NCBI GenBank assembly: GCA_001786365.1
Contig: MFWK01000006.1
Coordinates: forward strand, 27,024-47,942
Direction of reading: 5' to 3'
DNA from: Candidatus Nomurabacteria bacterium RIFOXYD2_FULL_35_12
GTDB taxonomy: Bacteria; Patescibacteriota; Minisyncoccia; Phycocordibacterales; UBA9973
Length of the DNA: 20,919 nt
The notes under the pieces are model-generated. The model did not search any database and had not been told where the DNA came from. It was given only the letters and a program-made list of their open reading frames with translations. The stretch's first letter is position 1. The number at the start of each line of letters is the position of its first letter. Shown here piece after piece: positions 12,647 to 19,378 of the stretch. The translations under genes and the position numbers were made by a program.

Positions 12647-13396
12647 ATGTATCAAAAGATAATTGCTAAAATAATTGAATTAGGCGACACATTGCCGGCA
12701 ATTTCTGGACATACTTCTGACATTGGAAAGAGTAAACAATGGCTCACGCAAAAAGATATTGAAATAGAAACAGAACTCACAAATTTGATAAAAACTTTTT
12801 CTGGAAATCATTCAGTCTATGCGGAAGAATTGCACGATACTTTTATTGAAAAAGAAAATGTTTGGATTATTGATCCCATCAGCAACACTATAAATTTTAT
12901 TCATGGTGTTCCTTTCTATTCAATAGTGTTAAGTCATTTATATAAAGGAGAAATAAAATTTGCAGTAATTTATGATCCTTCCAGAAAAGAATTATTTACT
13001 GCAGAAAAAGGGAAGGGCTCTTTTTTAAATAATAAAAAAATTAATGTTTCTAATAATCAAAAAAATCTTTTAATTTTAATTAATTCTCCACGCGGAGTAT
13101 ATAAAGAAAATGCATTAAAAATTATTGGAGCTCTAACAGAGTCTGAAAATACTGTTAGAATATTAGGGTCTCTCGGAACACATTATGCTTATGTAGCCTG
13201 TGGTAGAGCTGATATAGCTGTTTCTTTTAATAGAGACACGTTTCCAGAATTTGCAGGGAAGCTTTTAGTAGAAGAAGCCGGAGGGAAATTTACTGATTTA
13301 AAAGGTGGCGTATTAAACACACAAACGAGGGGTATTATTGCAAGCAATAATGTAGTTTATGATCAGATTAAAAGTCTTATTAATAGCGTAGTATAA
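12647..13396 (+). CDS. Inositol monophosphatase-family protein with degenerate metal site
   Basis: 249 aa with the full IMPase/FBPase-like fold. The acidic AEE motif is at 59-61, the substrate-loop motif WIIDPISNTINFIHG at 73-87, and the C-terminal EAGGKFTDLKGG at 210-221. Active enzymes of the family have DPLDGT and a later WD-AAG motif; here these are DPISNT (76-81) and FPEFAG (199-204). So two of the three metal-coordinating aspartates (equivalents of human D93 and D220) are replaced. Standard phosphatase activity is therefore doubtful, although the fold looks intact. It leads the dap cluster, 7 nt before dapB, which hints at a role tied to diaminopimelate or cell-wall synthesis. No substrate can be named. 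Confidence 0.8.
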   Translation: MYQKIIAKIIELGDTLPAISGHTSDIGKSKQWLTQKDIEIETELTNLIKTFSGNHSVYAEELHDTFIEKENVWIIDPISNTINFIHGVPFYSIVLSHLYKGEIKFAVIYDPSRKELFTAEKGKGSFLNNKKINVSNNQKNLLILINSPRGVYKENALKIIGALTESENTVRILGSLGTHYAYVACGRADIAVSFNRDTFPEFAGKLLVEEAGGKFTDLKGGVLNTQTRGIIASNNVVYDQIKSLINSVV

Positions 13397-13397
13397 T
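13392..13397 (+). promoter_or_regulatory. Perfect -10 box (TATAAT) in front of dapB
   Basis: TATAAT overlaps the stop codon of the IMPase-like gene and ends 6 nt before the dapB ATG, so a transcript from it would be nearly leaderless. There is no convincing -35 box, so it may be chance. Confidence 0.3.
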
Positions 13398-13403
13398 ACT
13401 GTT

Positions 13404-14075
13404 ATGCAAAGCAAAATAAAAATAGCTTTAATAGGTTACGGAAAAATGGGTCAGGAAATTGAAGCCCTTTGTAAAGATTCAGAAATTTTTGAAATAGTTT
13501 CAATCAGTTATAAAAATAAAGATGAGAGTTTAGATTTAGAAGGTATTGCTAAAGCGGACGTAGCTTTGGATTTTACATCTAAAGATGTTGTTCTAAAAAA
13601 TATACAAGAAGTATCAAAGCTCGGTGTAAACATGGTTGTCGGCACGACTGGGTGGTCTGATAGTTTGGATGAAGTAAAAAAAATAATAGAAAAAAATAAA
13701 ATTGGATTTATTTATAGTCCAAACTTTTCTGTTGGCGTGAATATCTTTTTCAAGATGATGGATAATGCTATCAAACTTTTTGCAAAACTTCCCGAGTATG
13801 ATGCTTATGGGTTGGAGATTCATCACAAAGCAAAGAAGGACAGTCCTTCCGGTACTGCTTTGAAAATCGCAAGTAAAATAAAAGGTTTGAATTTTACTTC
13901 TATCCGAGCTGGACGAAATCCAGGCTTTCATGAAGTTGTTTTTGATAGTGAGGCAGATGGAATTACTTTATCTCATCAAGCATATAATAGGGTTGGGTTT
14001 GCCAAAGGCGCTTTGATGGCGGCAGAGTTTATTAAAAATAAAAAGGGAGTATATTCCTTTGAAGATATACTATGA
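13404..14075 (+). CDS. dapB: 4-hydroxy-tetrahydrodipicolinate reductase
   Basis: 223 aa, slightly short for the family (about 240-270). The N-terminal Rossmann motif is GYGKMGQEIE, the central VGTTGWSD marks the cofactor domain, and the signature EIHHKAKKDSPSGTA (about residues 138-152) carries the catalytic His and Lys. It reduces the DapA product with NAD(P)H. The stop overlaps the dapA start (ATGA), so the two are translationally coupled. Confidence 0.96.
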   Translation: MQSKIKIALIGYGKMGQEIEALCKDSEIFEIVSISYKNKDESLDLEGIAKADVALDFTSKDVVLKNIQEVSKLGVNMVVGTTGWSDSLDEVKKIIEKNKIGFIYSPNFSVGVNIFFKMMDNAIKLFAKLPEYDAYGLEIHHKAKKDSPSGTALKIASKIKGLNFTSIRAGRNPGFHEVVFDSEADGITLSHQAYNRVGFAKGALMAAEFIKNKKGVYSFEDIL

Positions 14076-14983
14076 AAAACATAAAAATTTTTGGATCAAT
14101 ACCAGCAATAGTTACGCCTTTTAAGAAAAATGGTGATTTAGATTTACCTGCTTTGGAGAAAGTCGTTCAGTATCAGCTAGATGGTGGGGTAGATGCGATA
14201 GTGGTGGCTGGTTCTACAGGAGAAGCGGCTACATTGAACGATGAAGAATATGTCACAGTTGTAAAAACTGTAGTAAAAAAAGTTGCAGGCAAAGTCCCGG
14301 TGATTGCCGGAGCGGGGTCAAATGATACTAAAAAAGCTGTTAATCTTTCTCTTTTAGCAAAATCTGTCGGAGCCGATGCTTTGCTTCATGTGACTCCTTG
14401 TTATAACAAACCCACTCCAAATGGCCTCGTTTTGCATTTTAAAGAAATTGCCAATGCGGTAGATTTACCAATCATTATTTACAATGTTCCGGGCAGAACT
14501 GGATCAAATGTAATGCCTTCTACTATTATACGTATTGCTCGCGAAGTGCCTTCGGTTATAGCGGTCAAAGAAGCTTCCGGTTCCTTAAATCAAATGATGG
14601 AAATCATAAATGAAGTAGAGAAAAATAGACCCAAAGATTTTGCAGTTTTATCTGGAGATGATGCTCTCACTTTACCGCTCATTTCTGTCGGAGGAAAAGG
14701 TTGTATTTCTGTAGTTTGCAACGAAGTTCCTAAATTATTTTCTGATATGATTCATTTTGCGCTTGAAGGGAATTCAAAAAGCTTGAGAGAAGCAAAGAAA
14801 TTACATTATCAGATGCTTCCTTTGATGAATATAAATTTTATTGAATCAAATCCTATTCCAGTCAAAGCAGTGATGTCTATGATGGGTTTTATTGAGAATA
14901 GTTTGAGGTTGCCTTTGACTATTCTCGAAGATAAAAACAAGCCTGCAGTGGAAAGAGTTTTAAAAGATTTGAATTTAATTTAA
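14072..14983 (+). CDS. dapA: 4-hydroxy-tetrahydrodipicolinate synthase
   Basis: 303 aa TIM-barrel aldolase. GSTGEAATL (47-55) binds pyruvate. Tyr137 in IIIYNVPGRTG is the proton-relay tyrosine and Lys166 in VIAVKEASG forms the Schiff base. It condenses pyruvate with aspartate semialdehyde, the committed step to diaminopimelate. It overlaps dapB by 4 nt and is followed 14 nt later by dapL. Confidence 0.97.
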   Translation: MKNIKIFGSIPAIVTPFKKNGDLDLPALEKVVQYQLDGGVDAIVVAGSTGEAATLNDEEYVTVVKTVVKKVAGKVPVIAGAGSNDTKKAVNLSLLAKSVGADALLHVTPCYNKPTPNGLVLHFKEIANAVDLPIIIYNVPGRTGSNVMPSTIIRIAREVPSVIAVKEASGSLNQMMEIINEVEKNRPKDFAVLSGDDALTLPLISVGGKGCISVVCNEVPKLFSDMIHFALEGNSKSLREAKKLHYQMLPLMNINFIESNPIPVKAVMSMMGFIENSLRLPLTILEDKNKPAVERVLKDLNLI

Positions 14984-14997
14984 ATTGAATAAAAATA

Positions 14998-16233
14998 ATG
15001 GCTACTTTAAATAAAAATTACAATAAATTGCAAGGAGCTTATTTGTTTTCGGAAATAACGAAACGAGTTAAAAACTTTGTAGAAAAAAATCCAAATATAG
15101 AAATTATAAAACTTGGTATTGGTGACACGACGGAACCTTTGACTAAAACAGTTGTAAAAGGATTACTTTCAGGGGTAAAAAAACTTGGAAATAAAAAAAC
15201 TTATACAGGTTATGGTGAAGCACAGGGAGATGTCAGGCTGCGAAATGCATTGTCGGATTTTTATAAAGAAAGAAATATAGATTTAAGTTTGCAAGAAATT
15301 TTTATCAATGATGGAGCGAAAGCAGATTGCGCAAATATTCAATCTATCTTTGGAGTTGATAATGTTGTAGCAGTTGCGGACCCTGTGTATCCGGTATATG
15401 TGGACAGCAGTGTCATCTCTGGGAGGACTGGGGATTTTGTAAATGGAAAATATGAAGGTTTGGTATATATGGAATGTAATGAGAAAAATGGTTTTGTTCC
15501 GACGCCACCTCTACAAAAAGTAGATATAATTTATCTTTGCAATCCGAACAACCCCACAGGCGCTGTCGCTACTTTTGAGCAGTTAAAAGCTTTTGTTGAT
15601 TATGCGATAAAAAATAAAGCAGTGATTATTTTTGATTCTGCTTATGCTGAATATATCTCAGACCCTTCTCTTCCGAAAAGTATTTATGAAATAGAAGGAG
15701 CAAAAAAATGCGCTATTGAAATCAATAGTTTTTCAAAATGGGCTGGTTTTACTGGTGTTCGTCTCGGCTGGAGCGTTGTTCCTCTTGATTTGGAAATTGA
15801 AGACGGGCAAAAAGGGAAAGTCCATGCTTTGTGGAGTAGGCGCCAAGGTGGAAGCCAAGGCACTATGTATAATGGCGCGTCAAATATAGCGCAAGAAGGA
15901 GCTTTTGCTGTATTGTCACCTTTAGGGCGGAAAGAAAATAAAAAAGTAATTGCTTATTATATGGATAATGCAAAAATAATTAAAAAGAGTCTTACAAAAA
16001 TTGGACTGAAAGTTTTTGGTGGGGAAAATGCTCCGTATGTTTGGGTAAAGGCCCTACCGAATTTAAATTCTTGGCAATTTTTTGATAAATTATTAATGGA
16101 AGCACACGTAGTTTCCACTCCGGGTTCAGGTTTTGGTTTACAAGGAGAAGGCTATGTTCGATTGAGCGCTTTTGCAGATAAGAAGAATGTTAAAAAGGCA
16201 GTAGAAAGCATAAAAAAGAATCTATCCCGTTAG
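14998..16233 (+). CDS. dapL: LL-diaminopimelate aminotransferase
   Basis: 411 aa, normal for DapL. The PLP lysine is Lys247 in NSFSKWAGFTGVRLGW. CNPNNPTGA (181-189) and IFDSAYAEY (211-219) are fold-I aminotransferase motifs, and the N-terminal YLFSEI and LGIGDTTEPL segments are typical of DapL rather than aspartate aminotransferases. It converts tetrahydrodipicolinate directly to LL-diaminopimelate with glutamate, bypassing the DapD/C/E acyl steps. The last two codons and the TAG stop lie in the left arm of mobile-element copy 3, so the native C-terminus may have been altered by a few residues. Confidence 0.95.
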   Translation: MATLNKNYNKLQGAYLFSEITKRVKNFVEKNPNIEIIKLGIGDTTEPLTKTVVKGLLSGVKKLGNKKTYTGYGEAQGDVRLRNALSDFYKERNIDLSLQEIFINDGAKADCANIQSIFGVDNVVAVADPVYPVYVDSSVISGRTGDFVNGKYEGLVYMECNEKNGFVPTPPLQKVDIIYLCNPNNPTGAVATFEQLKAFVDYAIKNKAVIIFDSAYAEYISDPSLPKSIYEIEGAKKCAIEINSFSKWAGFTGVRLGWSVVPLDLEIEDGQKGKVHALWSRRQGGSQGTMYNGASNIAQEGAFAVLSPLGRKENKKVIAYYMDNAKIIKKSLTKIGLKVFGGENAPYVWVKALPNLNSWQFFDKLLMEAHVVSTPGSGFGLQGEGYVRLSAFADKKNVKKAVESIKKNLSR

Positions 16234-16343
16234 AAGCCGCGATCGCAATAAAAGTATAAATAAAACATGAAAATGAATATAGAAAAAATTAATAATATAA
16301 AATATCGGATATGCGAGTTGATCGCGATCTGCTTCTAACGGGA
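16225..16343 (+). mobile_element. MITE-like inverted-repeat element, copy 3 (dapL/ask)
   Basis: 119 bp with perfect 13-bp terminal repeats (TCCCGTTAGAAGC / GCTTCTAACGGGA), then, after a short bulge, a second pairing block (CGCGATC). The interior is AT-rich and longer than in the other copies. No clear target duplication is present (TCTA left, TGAA right), unlike the other three, suggesting decay or recombination between copies. The left arm supplies the dapL stop and the last A of the right arm begins the ask ATG. A 23-codon frame (ATG 16267) ends inside the right arm at TAA 16336-16338, 4 nt before the ask start. Confidence 0.8.
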
Positions 16344-17278
16344 TGAAAATAATGAAATTTGGCGGTTCGTCGGTAGCGAATGCTGAGAATATAAATAAAG
16401 TTATTGATATTGTTTTAGAACAAAAAATAAATGATATTGTCATTGTGGTGTCTGCCTTGGGCGGCATCACTGATAATCTCGTAATGCTTGCAAATTTAGC
16501 TTCCAAGCCTGTCTGCGCATGCGGAGAAAAAAAGAAAAATGAAGAAAGTAAGAAACTTTTTGAAAGTATTTGTGAAAGGCACGATAAAGTTATCGGAGAA
16601 TTAATAGTTTCGGAAAAAAAAATGAAAGTTCTGAAAGAAATAAGTAAAAAATACGGCGAATTAGAAGAAATAATAAAAAATATTTCTGGAAAAGAGCTTT
16701 CAAAACAATCCCTAGATGCAGTGATGAGTTTTGGTGAATTGTTGTCGTCTTTTATAATAAGTGAAGTGATAAGAGAAAGAGGTGTCCCATGCGAATTTGT
16801 TGATTCCAGAGATATTATAAAAACGGATAATAATTTTGGAAATGCGGAAGTTGATATAAAAAAATCGTATCAACTTATTTCAGAATATTTTTCCGCCCGA
16901 GGCGGATCCGCCTTTGGCGGAAAAAATTATCTTTCTGTCATGGGTGGATTTATTGCTTCTACAAAAAATGGAGAAACGACGACGCTTAGCAGGGGAGGCT
17001 CGGATTATACTGCTTCTTTGGTGGGTGCCGCTGTCGATGCATCTGTAGTAGAAATATGGACAGATGTTGATGGTTTGATGACGGCTGACCCTCGAAAATT
17101 TAAAGATGCTGTTTTAATACCGGAAATATCTTATGAAAAAGCGGAAGAAATGGCTCTTGCAGGCGCGAAAGTTATTCATCCTAGGACTATGAAACCAGCA
17201 AAATTGAAAAACATAATAATTTTGATTAAAAATACTTTCAATCCTCAAGCCCTCGGCACTAAAATATATAATAAATAA
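16343..17278 (+). CDS. Aspartokinase, catalytic domain only (no ACT domains)
   Basis: 311 aa. The kinase domain is complete: MKFGGSSVANAENI at the N-terminus, the aspartate-site segment MSFGELLSS (about 132-140), TLSRGGSDYTAS (about 214-225) and WTDVDGLMTADPR (about 237-249), ending HPRTMKPAKLKNI. It phosphorylates aspartate, the first step of the pathway. Monofunctional aspartokinases usually have about 400-450 residues with two C-terminal ACT domains for lysine/threonine feedback; here the gene stops where they would begin. Residues 184-193 (SARGGSAFGG) come from a 30-bp palindrome pair. The start at 16343 is preferred (MKIMKFGGSS), with the ATG at 16352 as the alternative. The TAATG at its end overlaps the first ATG of element copy 4. 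Confidence 0.93.
   Translation: MKIMKFGGSSVANAENINKVIDIVLEQKINDIVIVVSALGGITDNLVMLANLASKPVCACGEKKKNEESKKLFESICERHDKVIGELIVSEKKMKVLKEISKKYGELEEIIKNISGKELSKQSLDAVMSFGELLSSFIISEVIRERGVPCEFVDSRDIIKTDNNFGNAEVDIKKSYQLISEYFSARGGSAFGGKNYLSVMGGFIASTKNGETTTLSRGGSDYTASLVGAAVDASVVEIWTDVDGLMTADPRKFKDAVLIPEISYEKAEEMALAGAKVIHPRTMKPAKLKNIIILIKNTFNPQALGTKIYNK
16892..16921. repeat. Two tandem 15-bp palindromes inside aspartokinase
   Basis: TCCGCC-CGA-GGCGGA (16892-16906) and TCCGCC-TTT-GGCGGA (16907-16921) abut exactly. The pair begins on a codon boundary and spans exactly 10 codons, adding Ser/Ala/Gly/Arg residues in a loop before the LSVMGGF strand. It is strongly GC-rich in an AT-rich gene. Confidence 0.85.
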
Positions 17279-17304
17279 TGAATCCCGTTAGAAGTAATTT
17301 GTGA
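17278..17304 (+). other. Decoy upstream start / 8-codon mini-ORF before asd
   Basis: ATG at 17278 overlaps the aspartokinase stop (TAATG) and encodes MNPVRSNL before TGA, almost identical to the mini-ORF before dnaA. It is probably the ancestral asd start, originally coupled to aspartokinase translation and now cut off by element copy 4. Confidence 0.35.
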
Positions 17305-17360
17305 TAGAGTAAATTATATGTTAAAAAGTAATAAATTAAAGGAGGAAACTTCTAACGGGA
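17283..17360 (+). mobile_element. MITE-like inverted-repeat element, copy 4 (ask/asd)
   Basis: 78 bp with perfect 13-bp terminal repeats (TCCCGTTAGAAGT / ACTTCTAACGGGA), flanked by direct repeats TGAA. It is nearly the same length as copy 2 and shares its terminal T/A variant. The last A of the right arm begins the asd ATG. A Shine-Dalgarno-like AAAGGAGG (17338-17345) lies in the interior, 14 nt before that ATG. Confidence 0.85.
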
Positions 17361-18397
17361 TGAAACCTTTAGATAAAAAAATAAAAGTTGGAATATTGGG
17401 TGCGACAGGTATGGTAGGTGGGCGACTTCTCTCTTTGCTTCTGAATCATCCTTGGTTTACTGTGACTGTCGTAGCAGCTTCCAGAAAATCTAAAGGTAAA
17501 AAAATCGGCTCGCTCACTGTCTATTCTATTGAAGACGACATAGATGCTATTTCTAAAGAATGCAGTTTTGTTTTTTGTGCGATTGATGCTGATAAAGATT
17601 TTATTAAAAAAATAGAGGAAGCATATGCGGGGAAAGGGTTGCCAGTTGTCTCAAATAACTCTGCACACAGATGGACAGACGATGTGCCGATGATTATGCC
17701 AGAAATCAATCCTGAACATTTGGATATGATTCCAATTCAAAAAAAGAATCGTGGATGGACGACTGGGTTTATCGTGACTAAACCAAATTGTTCCATTCAG
17801 TCTTATGTTCCACTTCTTTCTGCTTGGAAAGACTTTAATCCACAAAAAATAATTATTTCTACTTATCAAGCGATTTCTGGCGCAGGGAAGACTTTTTCTA
17901 CTTGGCCGGAGATATCCGATAACGTCATCCCTTATATCGGTGGGGAAGAAGAAAAATCTGAAAAAGAGCCTGCAAAAATTTTGGGCAAAATAAAAGGAAA
18001 TAAATTTATCTTAGAAAATAAATTACAGGTTTCTGCAAACTGCATACGAGTTCCTGTTTCAGACGGACACTTGGCAACTATCAATGTGGAATTAAAAAAG
18101 AAAGTTTCTAAAGATGAGCTGATTGAAGCATTAAAAAATTATAAAAATCCATTAACTGGGCTTGATTTACCATCTGCGCCAGAGCCATTTCTCACATATT
18201 TTGAAGAGGAAAACCGTCCACAGACAAAGCTCGATAGGGATTTGTATAATGGCATGGGAATTAGTGTTGGGCGTATTAGGGAGGATTCTGTGCTAGGTTG
18301 GAAATGTGTGGCTTTATCGCACAATACCATCCGTGGGGCGGCTGGAGGAGGGATTCTAACTGCTGAATTGTTGGTGGAAAAGGGGTATATAAAGTAA
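17360..18397 (+). CDS. asd: Aspartate-semialdehyde dehydrogenase
   Basis: 345 aa from the ATG at 17360 (MKPLDKKIKVGILGATGMVG). The NADP-binding motif GILGATGMVGG is followed by VVSNNSAHR and by KPNCSIQ, which carries the catalytic Cys; a later SDGHLATINVEL segment carries the conserved His. These sequences resemble the archaeal/fungal-type ASADH branch. It reduces aspartyl phosphate to aspartate semialdehyde, the DapA substrate. An in-frame ATG at 17318 would add 14 residues encoded by the mobile element. It is rejected as the main start because the family begins close to the Rossmann motif, though the AAAGGAGG lies between the two candidates. Confidence 0.95.
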   Translation: MKPLDKKIKVGILGATGMVGGRLLSLLLNHPWFTVTVVAASRKSKGKKIGSLTVYSIEDDIDAISKECSFVFCAIDADKDFIKKIEEAYAGKGLPVVSNNSAHRWTDDVPMIMPEINPEHLDMIPIQKKNRGWTTGFIVTKPNCSIQSYVPLLSAWKDFNPQKIIISTYQAISGAGKTFSTWPEISDNVIPYIGGEEEKSEKEPAKILGKIKGNKFILENKLQVSANCIRVPVSDGHLATINVELKKKVSKDELIEALKNYKNPLTGLDLPSAPEPFLTYFEEENRPQTKLDRDLYNGMGISVGRIREDSVLGWKCVALSHNTIRGAAGGGILTAELLVEKGYIK

Positions 18398-18400
18398 TGA

Positions 18401-18528
18401 GTTACGAAATTCTTTCTCGGCATATCTTTTGAACCGTCGCGTAAAAATCTGCTGATTTTTCGCTCATTCTCGGCTCGACAGCCTGCGAAAGTCGCTTCAA
18501 AAGTTACGCCTTCGACAAATTTCGTAAC
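18401..18528. repeat. 128-bp complex inverted-repeat element between asd and dapF
   Basis: Outer 11-bp arms GTTACGAAATT / AATTTCGTAAC enclose a second pair, CTTTTGAA-C-CG / CG-C-TTCAAAAG, and a central hairpin AAAAATC-TGCT-GATTTTT, giving a nested, cruciform-like structure filling almost the whole intergenic gap. It differs in sequence from the TCCCGTTAGAAG family. An 11-codon mini-ORF (ATG 18397, MSYEILSRHIF) overlaps the asd stop as TAATG, again like the ask/asd junction. Confidence 0.75.
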
Positions 18529-18537
18529 AAAAAAGTA

Positions 18538-18543
18538 TATAAT
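18538..18543 (+). promoter_or_regulatory. Possible -10 box (TATAAT) of dapF
   Basis: A perfect TATAAT lies 9 nt before the dapF ATG in an AT-rich patch after the inverted-repeat element. No clear -35 box is present. Confidence 0.3.
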
Positions 18544-18552
18544 ATAAATAAT

Positions 18553-19368
18553 ATGATTAAATTTTTTAAATATCACGGCACAGGGAATGATTTTATTATG
18601 ATAGATAATCGTGATAAAAGTTTTTCTAGTAAGGACGCTAAAGAAAAAATCAAACTTTTGTGTGATAGACATAATGGTATAGGCGCGGACGGACTTATTC
18701 TTTTGGAAGATTCTAAAAAAGCTGATTGTTTTATGAATTATTTTAATGCGGATGGAACACAAGCAGAAATGTGTGGAAATGGAGTGAGGTGTACAGCAAA
18801 ATTCTTCATAGATCAGATAAAATCTAAAAAAGTTAAACAAAAGGAGATTTTGATAGATACTCGAGCTGGGATAAAGAAAGTAATTTGTGAAAAAGACGGC
18901 AGTTTTTCTGTAAATATGGGGCTTCCGGTCTTTTCTCATGCAGATTTTCCTGATGATTCGCTTTCATTTCATGAAATTTTATTTAAATTTGTTTCAATGG
19001 GCAATCCGCATGCTGTGGGTTTTGTAAAAAATACATCTTTTGTAGATATATCAAACATTGGTCCAAAAATAGAAAATGATTTTCATTTTCCGAATAAAAT
19101 AAATATAGAATTTGTAGAAAAAGTAAAAGATAATCATTTTAAAGTAAAAGTCTGGGAGCGGGGAAGTGGAGCAACTATGGCTTGTGGCACTGGCGCTTGC
19201 GCTGTGTATGCAATAATCTTAAAAGACCGCGTTAGGCAAGACCTAACGCAAGGGGAAGTTACTTTAGAATTCCCGGGTGGAAATTTATATCTTTCAGAAA
19301 ACAAAGAAGGTGAGATAATTCTCCGTGGCGAGGCGGAATATGTCTTTAAGGGGGAAGTCGTACTGTAA
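18553..19368 (+). CDS. dapF: Diaminopimelate epimerase
   Basis: 271 aa, normal length. The N-terminus KYHGTGNDFIMID is diagnostic. The two catalytic cysteines are Cys74 in EMCGNGVRC and Cys211 in MACGTGACA. It interconverts LL- and meso-diaminopimelate, supplying the meso form for peptidoglycan. It closes the dap gene set, separated from asd by a structured repeat, and is followed 10 nt later by the MazG-like gene. Confidence 0.97.
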   Translation: MIKFFKYHGTGNDFIMIDNRDKSFSSKDAKEKIKLLCDRHNGIGADGLILLEDSKKADCFMNYFNADGTQAEMCGNGVRCTAKFFIDQIKSKKVKQKEILIDTRAGIKKVICEKDGSFSVNMGLPVFSHADFPDDSLSFHEILFKFVSMGNPHAVGFVKNTSFVDISNIGPKIENDFHFPNKINIEFVEKVKDNHFKVKVWERGSGATMACGTGACAVYAIILKDRVRQDLTQGEVTLEFPGGNLYLSENKEGEIILRGEAEYVFKGEVVL

Positions 19369-19378
19369 AAATAAAAAT

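Noticed and set aside
17318..17359. Earlier asd start inside the mobile element
   Set aside because: It adds 14 residues encoded by the element, has no ribosome-binding site of its own, and the family begins close to the Rossmann motif. It cannot be fully excluded.
2741..17360. CRISPR repeats
   Set aside because: The repeated 13-mers occur as inverted pairs kilobases apart with no regular spacers and no cas genes.
18401..18528. Integron attC site
   Set aside because: The outer arms read GTTACGA...TCGTAAC, the reverse of the attC order (RYYYAAC...GTTRRRY), and there is no integrase or cassette array.
18139..18939. 266-codon antisense frame over asd and dapF
   Set aside because: It lies opposite two well-conserved genes and the intergenic repeat, and its translation is low-complexity with no domain.
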